A DNA stretch of 64,000 bases. It comes from Synchiropus splendidus (taxonomy: Eukaryota > Chordata > Actinopteri > Syngnathiformes > Callionymidae). Made by a program: the position numbers and the translations under genes. Location of the stretch: positions 15,238,866 through 15,302,865 of the forward strand of contig NC_071343.1 of assembly GCF_027744825.2 (NCBI RefSeq), in the 5' to 3' direction. Of this stretch, positions 51,145 through 63,190 are shown one piece after another (the first letter of the stretch is position 1; each line of letters starts with the position of its first letter). Under the pieces are notes generated by a model. That model was not told the origin of the DNA. It was given only the letters and a program-made list of their open reading frames with translations, and searched no databases.

Positions 51145-52898
51145 AACCACTTGACTTCTGTATGTTTTCAGACACTGAGGAGAAAACAGATGATGCTAAA
51201 ACCAGCAGTAGCATCATTTTGCGCCTCTCCGACAGCCATCTTTTTTTTCCATGCAGTCCATTGGTGTCTCCAGTCTCCAAATGTCACCAGTGACCCCGAC
51301 TTCCAGAGACAAGCTGCAGTCTGACTGACTCATTGAACATCCAGCGACGGGCGTGTCACGGCTCAAGAGGCTCATTTTAGACTTGACACAGTTTTTATAA
51401 ATGTGCTGTGTGCGGCGGTGTACAGTTGAGCGAGGATGTTATTAAAAGCATCATTTAAACAAATATTTTTCAGTGTTTGCTATTCACCGACGGGGATTAC
51501 TGTCTCGCACACTTCCTTTATTCTAAAGAGGTTTTTCTTCTGAGACGTCGGAAGATAAACAATGCTTTTCAAAGGCACAAGACATTACCTGGCTGTGACA
51601 TTCATCTCTGCCCGACCTTTTTTCCTCTTAATCTCCTCATCTCCATTACCCTCCTCCCTTAACCCCTCTGCTTACGGTGTACTTCAAGAGGCATGTATTG
51701 AAAGAAAGATGACATATTCTTCAAGGATTAGGTTGCTTTATCTCACGCACAAAAGTCGCTCACAGAGCGGATGAATGTGACTGGGAGCCTGGGAGGAAAC
51801 AGATGTCATGTGATTGATACTAGGGAGTTGTAATCCTGCACGTGTGTTGGGTGGGAACTATTGGTGAAAATGATGATTTAGCAATCCTCCAAAATTCCTC
51901 TCTCATTCCACGTCTTGCTCTCTGTCTCTTTTAAACCTTTTTTCGTGCCCTCCTCGCACTCTCAGGTCATCTTCCAAATCCGCTCAATCGTATCTCAGAC
52001 AAAACACTCATCTCCAACCCAATCCTGCCGCTGTTGGATAATTTATTCCATCTCATGGTCGGAATTTAAGATACAATAGAGAGGAGCAGATAAAGCTGGC
52101 TGTCTGGAGTGGGCTGGGATGAGGCCGAAATCGCTCGGAAGACGGAAATTGAAGTATCGGTCTTTTTAGTAGCTTCTGCATCAACAGGTTTTGTTCACGA
52201 TTTAAGAGAATTATTGAAAGTGTAGTGCGTTTTAGTATCCATATAATAAGAGCTGAGCCAGAGGGCAAATCGGCGCAAGAACTGGCAGCCGAAGAAACAC
52301 TTTTTTTTTATCATGGCTCCACAGGCTCTAAACAATGCCTGTTCGACACAGATGATCACACAACATGGCATTTCACTCGACACAATGTCATTACCGCGTC
52401 ATTACTTTGCAAGTGTCACATCTGCGGAAAACTCAGGGAGGAAATATTGTGTAAATGAAAGTGATTGCTTCACATCTGGGCGTTGAAACACTCCCAGCTG
52501 GTCAAAGACTGCAAAATGTCCTCCACACACACATACATGCAGACACACACAGACACACCCGGATCGCTACAAATGATCCCTGACACACACACAAAGAGAT
52601 GTGCTCTCCATTCACAGTCACCTCCAAAATCTCAAAGGGGCTTTAGAAAGAAAGCCAGTCGGTGTTCGCAGGAAGAGCCGAGCAGCTTTGTGATCGCTCA
52701 GTCAATGTTGATTTTAGGGAGCGCAGAGCGCTTCTTTTCTTCTTCTTTTCTGCCAAATCTAATTTAGTGTTTGATTATGTTGTAATACATCACAAAACCC
52801 TTCTTACTCTCATGATCAAATTAGATCAGATAAACCTTTATCCTACTCACAGTCTGGAAATGGTGAGGCAGCAGACAGCTACGTTGCGTGCTTATGAC
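51145..52898. other. Intergenic, no feature recognised
   Basis: No recognisable gene. A CA-rich patch lies at about 52520-52560. Confidence 0.5.
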
Positions 52899-53091
52899 TA
52901 GTGATGGGCTGATGAGGCTTCATGAAACAGTCTCTTCATTTTCAGAGCTCAGTAGGTGGCGCTGTCGGTTTCAAAAGGATCTCAGGTTTCATCGAAATGG
53001 ACGTTTGATTCCAAAGATTTTAGAGAAGTGCCATCTACTGGGCTCTGAAAATGAGGACACTGTTTCACGAAGCCTCATGAGCCCCTCACTA
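52899..53091. mobile_element. hAT-type MITE, 193 bp, long inverted ends
   Basis: Ends TAGTGATGGGCTGATGAGGC and, inverted, GCCTCATGAGCCCCTCACTA. The inverted homology runs about 64 bp inward through ATTTTCAGAGC and GTAGGTGGC. The flanks CTTATGAC (52891-52898) and CTGATGAC (53092-53099) match at 7 of 8 bases, a hAT-sized duplication. Confidence 0.9.
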
Positions 53092-53099
53092 CTGATGAC

Positions 53100-55600
53100 G
53101 TGGAAAATAAAAATATGGATTAACAAGAATAGGAATTAACAATAGCATACATGGTCTGAGACAAATATTTTATAATGTTTTGTCCTGGTCTTGATCTCGT
53201 CCCATTCAAAATATTTTTATTTGCAATTCCACGACAAAACTAGAAGATGAAGTTGTGAAATGTTGACGTCTATTTAATGTTGTGCTGCCTCCATGTGGTA
53301 CATAACATAAGTGACCGCAGCTGTGCCTGAAAATAATGCCGTAACCAAACATTCCAAAAGCTGGTCAAATTTTCTTGATATTTTTGGGAGCAATATAAAA
53401 TTAAGTCGGGCATGCAAATGTTTCTTGGTCAAAATACGTAAAGCACAATTAATAAATACAAAAGATAAATATAGCTATTTTAGATCAATGAAAAGTTTCA
53501 TGTAAATGTAATAAAACTAAGAAAAATAATAATACTTTTTCTGCTGCCATGCGAAATCTAAGGCATATGTTGCCCAATATTATCTGTCATGTCTTATTAA
53601 ATAAGACCAAACCATATATTTCCAGAATACAAGTATGATTTTCTCAAGTCTAAGAGGCTTGGCAACATTAATAAAGTAATTGATGAGAAAAAAAGTTTTT
53701 ATTCCATTTTGTCGCAAGGACAGCTGACAAGAGACAAAACAGCTGTGTAATTGTTTGCAAATTCTGCTAGGGGAATTACACACAAGGTTATAGTTGTATC
53801 TGTGTGTTTGCTTGACAACACAAAAAAAATACATTTAAATATTCACTGAATTATCTGGAATGAATATGAGTACAGTTTTCACCCACACTTTGCATCCAAA
53901 AGCTAGGAATGTGCCTTCAAAAATCACTTTAACCTCAGTAACTGTCGTCCTCATGTACCAGCGCCTTCATTTCTTCATCCACCACTGCTTCTCCTCCTCT
54001 GTCTGTCCTTCCTTGTCAGGAAACAAAGGGCAAACATTATGATAAAGCAATAAAGCCTCTCAAAAGGCAGCACAAGGCTTCATGTCTCGGCTTATTTGTG
54101 TCGACGAGAGCTGGTGGCGCAGATGTTTTTGGACAGCAGAAATACAACATTGTTAAAGTGCATCAACCCATGCTGCGGCAACGTTTTATGGAGGAGGAGG
54201 AAGCCAAATGAAATGGATAGGATGTGATAATCCCTTAAATATGGGGATAACCAAACACATTTTTCTCTGCTGGAAGATGTTCAACTCGGAATTGTGAGAG
54301 ACGTGTTGCACACGGAGAGACTCAACTAAAAGATTGTTATGGCAAAGGCTCAGCACAGTAGACACAACTTCAGCTCAGGTTCGGACCGCCAAGTGCACAT
54401 GAGGACTGATGGGCAAGTTGAAGCTCCAGTCTCCTCTGAGATTAGAGTGAAATATGGGGGAAGTACAGACTGAGCTCAGGCCACTTGAATGAACAGTACA
54501 ATCTGATCAGTGATGGCAATTGAATGGTAAAACAGTTTCAAATGTACCTTGAACGGTGCAGATGCAGTTGTTGTTTTTGGCTCTGCTCTGGCTGTCTGTT
54601 TCCAGTGTTAACAACACAACCTCCCCGTGTCGCTGCTGTCGCTGATAAGCAAATCTATAGACTTACAGGTTCACCTGATGTTTTACCTCGATGTTTAGGT
54701 GTGTATTTGTATGTATAAGTCTGGAGACGAGGCAAGACTCCCTGTGACTCCTCATTCACCTCTTCATCTTTTTCAGCTTGTTCACAGTCCAACTCCCCCT
54801 GAGTGCGAATGACTCAGGTGCATGATGCACATATATTTTTATGTCACAGATTTATGGTCACAAATTTAACTCAGCAGGTTTTAGGGCCGTGAAAAGACAT
54901 CAGATAACCCAGAGAAAATCCACTCACTCACAAGGTTGCGTCAAACTGCATCCACTCTCTTCAAGAAACCTGGTCTAAACAATAAAACCTCACTTTTTTT
55001 TTAAGGAAAAATGGTTGTTTGTTAGGTAACACACATGTTTTTTTACACTGCTCACCATTGGCCACTGGATGAGAGCGTCCAGTCAGACTTCTGATGAAAA
55101 GTCTTGGTAAATTTGATGCTTACTTCTTGAAATGTTCAGGGAATGGAGCGCATGGGAATGGTTCATAAGAGATATAAAAACATAAAATAAATATATTATT
55201 TCAGCTTCTTATTTCTATTCTCTAATGAACCCCACACAGGAATCGAGGTGTTATGCTTCATTTCCGAAATTACGCATCAATGAATTGCAAGAAAAATGTA
55301 ACTTTAAAATGCTAACTACTTCAGCATTATGAATAACCATATTGCGTGTGTATAAAACATGTACCTCATAATGGCCTACTTAATTGACTGACAGATTGTG
55401 TCTGTAGATGGATAAATATCCAACATAGCGCATGTATTGAAACGTAGCGTAGTTGGACGAACTGGTAATGGAGGTACGCTGATGAGCTCGGTTCAGTTCA
55501 ACAACAGTCGAGTTGCTTAAACTGATAGGAAACATCAATAAACATGACTGAATAAGAAAGACATTTTTAGGTCTTTAATATTTTGTGTTACTAGTCAAAA
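53100..55600. other. Intergenic, no feature recognised
   Basis: AT-rich, no gene or mobile element recognised. Confidence 0.5.
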
Positions 55601-55605
55601 CTGTA

Positions 55606-56281
55606 TACAGTGGTACCTTGGTTTTCGAACGTCCCGGACTTCGAACAAATTGGAATTCGAACAAAAATGTAGAGATTTTTTTGCTTCGGATTTCAAACGA
55701 AAATCCAGAACTCGAATGCCGGGAAAAACACGGGTTGTTATTGTTGATAACGCAGCCTCTGTATGCAGACGTGTCCCGTTAGCTACATTTACTGACTGTA
55801 AAACCTTTCCTGTCTCCACACTGGACCGTGGTAGAGTGTCACAGGGGAGGTGCTCGCTCTCCACACCTCCTCCGAGGCTGGAGCCCCACTCCAGGGTTTG
55901 ATGTCCTGTTGTGGGCTGGAGCTGGGACAGGGATGAGGCGAGTCTGGGACAGAGCGTTACTTGGTTTATGACTTTGTCACAGCCAAACTGCACAGAAGCG
56001 CACATTCAGAGCTGGACACGCACCGGGCACCTCTTCACTTCTGGAGAGACGTCACTCACTCGGCAACCCCTCCCACATGCAGCGGCCACACACATAGAGG
56101 AACAGCGCACCTGCAGCAGACACTCTACATTCACTCCTACAAAAGACTATTTTAAGGCTTGGAACGCATTATTTCTTTTTCCATTCATTGTAATGGGAAA
56201 AATCCATTCAGATTTCAAACAATTTGCTTCTCAAACGGCCGTCTGGAACAGATTGTGGTCGAGAACCGAGGTACTACTGTA
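55606..56281. mobile_element. Mariner/Tc1-type non-autonomous element, copy 2 (676 bp)
   Basis: Ends TACAGTGGTACCTTGGTTTT and the inverted GAACCGAGGTACTACTGTA, terminal TA on both sides. Same orientation and family as 18499-19225. The left CGAAC-rich block and the central block from CGTGGTAGAGTGTCACAGGG to the CCACATGCAGCGGCC segment are nearly identical between copies; differences are mostly small indels. Confidence 0.9.
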
Positions 56282-58730
56282 TTAATGTTGTTTAACTACC
56301 ATCAGGTAAAAACGCTGCACACTCCCACAAATGTCTTGCTGTGTCCCGATCAATAACTTCTTAGCTTCAACTTGATATTCAGCCTCAAAGCCCCATTATG
56401 GTTGCCACAGCAGACCCCCCTCCTTCTTGGGATCATCCTTCATGTCCTCCTCTACCACATGCATGAGTGTCATTGGATGTCATCCCATGTTGTATTTACT
56501 ATCCGACCTCCAAACCTCTCCACACGTCCCTCTCATTAGCATATATCTCATCTGGTCCTAGTCTCTCCCAGCCTCTCCAACAAATCTGAAATCCTGTTAT
56601 ATGAGGTTTTTTATTTAATGATTGTGTGTCTTAAGTGGTGCTTAGGTCACAAGCCCTCCACATGCGATCAGAACACTGCATAATGAGAGCACAGAGATCA
56701 ACCTTTCCAAATGATCAGCATCATTAACGGTGAAAACACAGGTTTTTATTGGGAAAATGTGAGTCTCAATCTCACACATAGGTCATCGAAGGCTGAGGCG
56801 TGTGTGCGAGTCGACGTTGCAGCTTTGAACTGCTGCCATCTGGAATCGTACCCAGTTTAAGTAGGACACATGGTTTGAGGTTGATGGCGAAGGGACGACA
56901 ACAGTGTCACTTTAAAACTTTTGAAATAAAGACATGACACATCCAGTCAGAAGTGAGGTGCTTTGCTCCGTCAGCAGCGAACAATACGTCGCCACAAGCT
57001 GTTTTGAGTTCAAGTGTCAGATCTGTTGACACACTTGCCTCTATCTGCCTCCTTCTGTTCTTCACTGATTCCTGCTCATCTTGTTGGCTTCCTGTCGCTG
57101 TCAGAGGGGAATGACAACCATCTGCAGCGTTCCAGCCCCCTGACATCTGGAGAAGGGCTGAGGCACCACAAGAACACACGCATTCAAACCAGGACAGAGA
57201 GACAGCGAGACAGACAAAGAAATGTCGACTTTCAAAAGTCGTCGCCCTCACACACCATTCTCCCCGGAGGTTAAAATGTATTCATCTGCTGGCAGGAATT
57301 AGGACGGTGCCGTCAACTCCTCAGTCACAGCCACTTCTGGACTCATTCTTCCCGTCTCCCCGATGTCATTACGCATCAATAATTTCAATCCATGAATGCT
57401 GATGATGAAATATAGGCTGCGAGAGGGAAATCAAACTCAGTGTTTGGACTCCAGAGTGGACTCGCTTGACCTGATACGAAGTTGAGAGGAGAATTGATTT
57501 GCCACATTTAAACTTCCGGACATGGCCGCGTGTTATCATTTCCCAAGATAATAACGTAATGAAGTTGTTTACTCCGTGTACAATTTAACTGGTTTCCAGA
57601 GACATTTGGGGAAAGTGGTGCATTAGTCCTGAGTCAGATACAAAGAAGTAAGTTAGAAGACACGCACCATCTCAACTTTAAATACACATATGCGATTGGT
57701 ACTGTGGAGGAAAAACAGGCTTTCCGCTGTCAAATTAAAGAGACATTCCATCTATCCATCCATCAAATGTTAGGGCAATGCTGCGGAGAAGTAGGTCCAG
57801 TCAAAAAAATGATTAAAAATAACTTGAATTCCTTCAAAGTGATCTTCCGGTTCACAGGAATACCATCGTCTCTTGGGGTCGGGTGAAAGTTTTACCCATT
57901 TGACACCCATGGAATAAGAGCTCCACCCACATGGACACAGTGCAGCTTAACCACCTTACGCACACTTGTAGGGCATCCTTGCCCATGTGAGGAGCCGCTC
58001 CACACCCTAAAGGAGAAGAGTATTATTGTGTTACACGTGTCGACAGTTGTGGTGCTGTTGCAGTGCAACGATCAAAATGACGTGTATGAATCTGACGAAA
58101 CCAGTATGTACATGTCAGCCAATCACGAAGCATGGTTCAGTCAAGACGGAAGTGGTAGGACCGATTTGGTAAGGGTAAAAACTCCCTTACAGATGCACAT
58201 TTCCCCTGGTAAATGAATAAAAATATCTTTGGATCTGCGTTGTTCAGCAGACTGCGGAGAAGAACTGGTGAGAGAATTGGTGAGAGTGGCTGTCATTTCC
58301 TGACAGACCCCGCCTCACAGACCTGCAAGTGCTCAAGTTTATTTTGAACCCAATATCTCAGTCCAGGAGGAGCAAAAGCAAGAGTGTACAGAGACCGTGA
58401 TTTGTGCACTCGCAGCAGTGGATTTGTGCACTTGCAAAAATATATATTTGAGGACTTGTAGCTGTTAATTTTTAAATTGCAAGAAGAAAAATCTTCAACA
58501 ATGTGAAATAAAATTCTTCAAGTGCTCAACTCCTAAAATACTTTTCTTCGTGCCTTCACATTTATAGTTACAAATACTCAAAAACATTGGTTTCTATCCA
58601 TACATGGGTAAACACCCATAAAATAAACCATTCTCTTTATCTTCCAGCTAAGAAATCTTGAGTCTATTCCAGCTACATAGGGCACATCCATCACTCCATC
58701 ACCAGACTCACAGAAGACAGTTTATGACAG
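56282..58730. other. Intergenic, no gene recognised
   Basis: A possible antisense RTE relic at about 56397-56580 (TTGCCACAGCAGACCCCCCT, CATGTCCTCCTCTACCACAT) is weak. A retroposon-tail-like patch lies at about 58640-58710. Otherwise nothing is recognised. Confidence 0.45.
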
Positions 58731-58732
58731 TT

Positions 58733-59405
58733 CATGTTTCTGTTTTCTCGTGCTTTTATTTAATCATTTCCAGTTTGGTTTCTGTTTCCATTTATTCATT
58801 TTAGCTTCACAGCAGCACAGCTGGACCCTATCCTGTAATTAAGCCCCACTGATTTCAGCACCTTGGTTCCAGACTGTGTTGCCAGATGGTTACTTTGCAT
58901 CCACCGGTAAAGATCTTCCTCTTGTGCATTTATTCCTGCGTGTTTAATAACTTTTAGATTGTGCGTGCGTGTCTTATCTGCTGCCTTCTTGGTTTCTTCC
59001 TTGTTGTGTTTTCTGCCTTTTGCTATTAGCTGTGTGCTTTGTGTGAGTTTCTGTACCTCACCCTTTGTTTCCGCTTGTTAACTTTCTTCCTTGTGTGTGT
59101 GTGTGTGTGTTTATTCCACCACTGGGCGTTTTTCGTCATTTAGGCCTCGTGAGTTTATCCGAGGGCGTTTTTGTTGTCCCCGTTGTTTAGGCTTGACATT
59201 TATTTGCCTATTTTCTGTTGCAGGTTTTTTCCCCGTTTTCCTTGCTCTGTCTTTTGGTGGTGACTTTCTTGGTTTCCTCGTTTCCTGTTCATGTTTTTCT
59301 GTGTATTTGTATTAGACCTCTGTTAAACTTATCCTCGTTGTGTCGAGTCCTCTGGACACCAGTAGCGATTTTACCGTTTGAGTCTATTCTCCTGAGCCAC
59401 CATGA
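58733..59405 (+). mobile_element. LTR-like dispersed repeat, copy 2
   Basis: Diverged copy of 44570-45177 in the same orientation; the shared blocks keep their order (TCTCGTGCTTTTATTT, AGCTTCACAGCAGCA, GCCAGATGGTTA, CGTTTTTCGTCATTTAGGCC, CGTTTCCTGTTC, CCACCATGACA). It contains a GT run at about 59090-59110. It ends just before the AT run that opens the hAT copy at 59446. Confidence 0.6.
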
Positions 59406-59445
59406 CACACTCAATACTTAAGATGTCAGGGCTGTTTAAGATGTA

Positions 59446-59935
59446 TGATACATATATATATATATATATATATATGCATGCATTTTTAAAATTCATACAT
59501 TTTACCATGATCCTCCTCGAAATATCGAGCGGTGTAGATAGAAATGTGTGCGCCATTTATTTGACTTCTATATATTTTTTTACGTGGCTCATGCCACCAA
59601 TAACATGGCAGACTGGAGCGTCTCTGCTTCACTCCACTGAATTAAACGGACATCACGACGATCAACGAATAATAGGTGATACACATGCCATACGTTTAGT
59701 TTAGGGAATGATAAAGTGAAACGTGGAACTAAGTCATGTTAAATCGTGGATATGATGATGATCCAAGTCTGAGGACCAGGACTCTCATTGCCATTGCACG
59801 AGCCATAAACATGATACAAGTCTATTGCTGGAATAGATCTTACTTTTACTTACTTTTCCGAGTATGGCATGTTTTTCACCTATTATTCATCGTGGATCTG
59901 ATACATATATATATATATATACGACCCATAGTTGT
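59446..59935 (-). mobile_element. Rearranged hAT copy, inverted relative to 60569-61200
   Basis: Reads as the reverse complement of the central part of the 60.6-kb copy: AAAATTCATACATTTTACCA, TCGAAATATCGAGCGG, ATGCCACCAATAACATGGCA, CCAAGTCTGAGGACCAGGAC and GCACGAGCCATAAACATGAT. It is then followed by a short piece in the opposite sense (CACCTATTATTCATCGTGGA). GATACATATATATATATATA stands at both outer edges (about 59447 and 59899). Both terminal repeats of the family are missing, so it is an internally rearranged remnant. Confidence 0.75.
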
Positions 59936-59939
59936 TAAG

Positions 59940-60565
59940 GAAAATGAAGTGAACTTCACTCTTGCCAACACATGACTCCTCAAAAGTTATGTGGACCCCA
60001 CTCTCTGTGGAAAGCGACGCCACGGTGACAGAGCGGCGACTTATCATCCGAGGTCATTAGAGATGCAGCTCCCAAAGTATGTGTATGAAAAATAGAGTTT
60101 CCGAGCGAGTGAATTTAATCAGCTCCCTTCATCTTGGTCACAGTTTGTGCTAATTCAAAGGACGAGCTCTTGTAGGAGATGAAGGATTAGTTTTCAAGCA
60201 GAATAGAATGAATTCGACTCGCTCGGCTCCCTAATGACCGCCGTGCCCTGGAAGGGATTCAAACTAATTAACTGTTAACAAACCAACACAACCACATGTC
60301 TGAAATTGAAACAAGATCATCAGCAGATAAGTCATTTCCCTGTTAGGATGCTGTTTCTATAGCATGATGACTAATCGGCCAAATTTAGGATGCGTCGACA
60401 AGACAGAACTGGGGAGCACAACTCAATACGTGATCATTAGCACTCTGATTTGGTCTCTTTTTTAACAACAGTGCCTCGCTCCATGAAAGGAAGATGGTGG
60501 TTGGTTCAATTTGTCAACAGCAAGGATGAGCGAGACAGCTCAGCTTTTCCTCCTGGTAAAGTGTA
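59940..60565. other. Intergenic, no feature recognised
   Basis: Unique-looking, balanced sequence between two copies of the same transposon; no coding or RNA feature recognised. Confidence 0.5.
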
Positions 60566-60568
60566 GTG

Positions 60569-61200
60569 CAGCCCTGGTCAAGCTGCGGCTCCCGAGCCGC
60601 ATGTGGCTCTTTGCCCAGTTTCATTCGGCTCTTCGCGAAAATCGGTTGGAAAAGTAAGATCAATTCCAGATAAAGACTTGTATCATGTTTATGGCTCGTG
60701 CAATGGCAATGAGAGTCCTGGTCCTCAGACTTGGATCCTCATCAGATCCACGATTTAACATGACTTAGTTCCACGTTTCACTTTGTCATTCCCTAAACTA
60801 AACATATGGCATGTGTTTCACCTATTATTCATCGTTGATCGCCGTGATGTCTGTTTAATTCTGTGGAGTGAAGCTGAGACACTCCAGTCTGCCATGTTAT
60901 TGGTGGCATGAGCCCCGTAAAAAAATATATAGAAGTCAAATAAATGGCGCACACGCTTCTATCTACGCCTCTCGATATTTCGAGGAACATCATGGTAACA
61001 TGTATGAATTTTAAAAATACATGCCCAAAAGATGGGCGCGAGCCAGCAACCTTGTGACACACAGGGATGTGCTTTCACCGCTATGCTGCTGCTGAGTCAC
61101 ATGACCAGCTGTTCAGGTGAGCATTACAGCCTTACATATTAGTAGGATATGGCTCTTTTCAGCAACACAGTAAAACAATGTAGCTCTTAGGCCACCCCTG
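60569..61200. mobile_element. Complete non-autonomous hAT element, 632 bp
   Basis: Ends CAGCCCTGGTCAAGCTGCGG and GTAGCTCTTAGGCCACCCCTG in short form. The flanks GTGTAGTG (60561-60568) and GTATAGTG (61201-61208) match at 7 of 8 bases. The GCATGTGGCTCTTTGCCCAG segment near the left end is typical of hAT families in vertebrates. Related to 42086-42521 and 59446-59935. Confidence 0.88.
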
Positions 61201-61208
61201 GTATAGTG

Positions 61209-62915
61209 GCATTCACCAAACTCAACATGTCTTGGATGAGTGACAGTGGAAAAAGAGGAGATGGAAGCAATGGAGAATAGGAAGACAATTTGGAGAGGGT
61301 CATTTTCTGGAAGAATTTGACGCCGTTCTCATACGTTTTACAACAGTTGGTTGTACCTTTCCAGTCAATGGTGTCGCTGATGTTGCGTGGCTGTCCTGAG
61401 AAGCTCAAAACAGGCGTCATTTAAAACAAACTCACATGTAAATTCTGCCTGGAACAGTGGCCAGCCGAGAGACAGGTGAGGTAGATCTGTGTGACAGTGT
61501 GTCAGAAATATTTCATTACTGACTGACTTCCGCTTGATGTTGTGTGAGGAGTCTAGACACTTTTGCGACGGCACAATTCCAAAGCCGGAGTATTCCTTGG
61601 GGATAATTACAGATGCTGTCCGTCTGAGCGGCAGGAAGGCGAACTGGCACGCTCCGATGGCTTTCATCACGTTTGCCGCTGATGTGGCTGTAATCGGTTT
61701 ATTAGCTCAGTCTGGGGGAAGATGATGGGAGTCATGTCAGTCTCTCCTGGTGACGTCAGACCTGACAGATGCTCACTCATTAGCTCATGAATTAACCGTC
61801 ACTTCGTGAGTCTGCGAGGGTCAGTTATCAGACAAATGTATCGTGTCAGTTATGGTGGATGGGTTTTGGACGTAGTATGTTTCCCCCCCAAAGACATGCT
61901 AGCCCTCAGCTCGCGCCATATTTTGGGACGATGATATATGCTGGTGCCAGTTTGTCTCGGACACCTCTGTCCTCATGGATTATTTCACATAAGTGTTATA
62001 TTTTGTTGGTGCTGACACATTTGAGTTTCATACTTTGGGTGAGCAAATCAAGTTCTGTTGAGCGATAGCTTGTAGCGTTAGGATTAAAGTGGTGCGCAAC
62101 ACTTAAATTAAAAATAAAATATTGATTTTTTTAAACAAATCAAAGGAGATTAAAACATTTACACTATATATACACTTCTAAGGCATTAAATATTGTAAAA
62201 TGAGTAAAATGTCTCGCCACCTACATGATGTTGCAGGGGTGAGGGTTGACAAACATGAGCTATGATCGCATCTTCCTCTTAGATTTAACTTGGAAAGTAA
62301 GGCACATTTTGAAGCCATGGGCTTCGCTCACGGTCCCAAGAAGTGCGCTCCATATGTGGTAACATAAATAAGTGACACAAAACCTGCAGACTGTCCAGCG
62401 TGACATGTTAAGGTTGGCCATCACATGACTGTACCCCACCCATTGTCTTTCTTTTACGGATGGTGCTGCTTATGGCGTCTTGAAGCGCCATGGAAAATGG
62501 ATGACATGTATCTCAATTCAATGACTAACGGATGCAAAATTCCGCTTGGCAATGGTCAATATTTGATGCTTCAGGGGAAGAAATGCATCCTGAGTTTATT
62601 TTACAAGGAAGAACAAGACTAGCTACATCTTTTTCATCGGAACGAAATGCTCTGTCAACTGAACCGCCTGACGAATGTTGTTGACTCACCTGCTTTTGAC
62701 GTTCGATTCATGCGTCATAGCCACCATCTTATTCTAATGGTAAACCAATGTTTTATTTATTTATTTTTTTGTCATGATCTTCCTTAGGTTTCTATCACTT
62801 TATCTTATCAAAAGTTCATCATGCTTTACCACTTAGTCACACATTACCACTGTCGTAATGAGAATTGTCAGGAAGTGTAGATAGAAGGGGTACAAGAAAA
62901 TCTTAGTCGACTCAG
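61209..62915. other. Intergenic, no feature recognised
   Basis: No recognisable gene or mobile element; AT-rich between 62090 and 62210. Confidence 0.5.
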
Positions 62916-62919
62916 ATAT

Positions 62920-63190
62920 TGCGGTTCTGCCATATTGCATTGATATTTTTGCAGAAAAATTGCAATACTTCAATGTGTGATATTGATATCCAACAATATT
63001 AATTATTTCTTTCTGTACAACTGTGTTCCTCTGTTGGACTGTGAAATTGAACTGAAAGTGTAACTGAAAGTCATAACTCATATTGTACCACATTATCTGA
63101 TTTTTATTCCTTAAAATAATGGTTCTTGTGAAGCATTACAATATATTGCTCAACATTCAGGAGCGTAATATATTGCAGTGTATCGTGTCA
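62920..63190. mobile_element. hAT-like repeat rich in ATATTGC motifs, copy 2
   Basis: Contains GATATTGCGGTTCTGCC, GAAAAATTGCAATACTTC, TTACAATATATTGCTC and ATATATTGCAGTGTATCG. In the complement it matches parts of 25770-26190, notably the ACTTTCAGTTA block. Its ends were not resolved. Confidence 0.45.
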
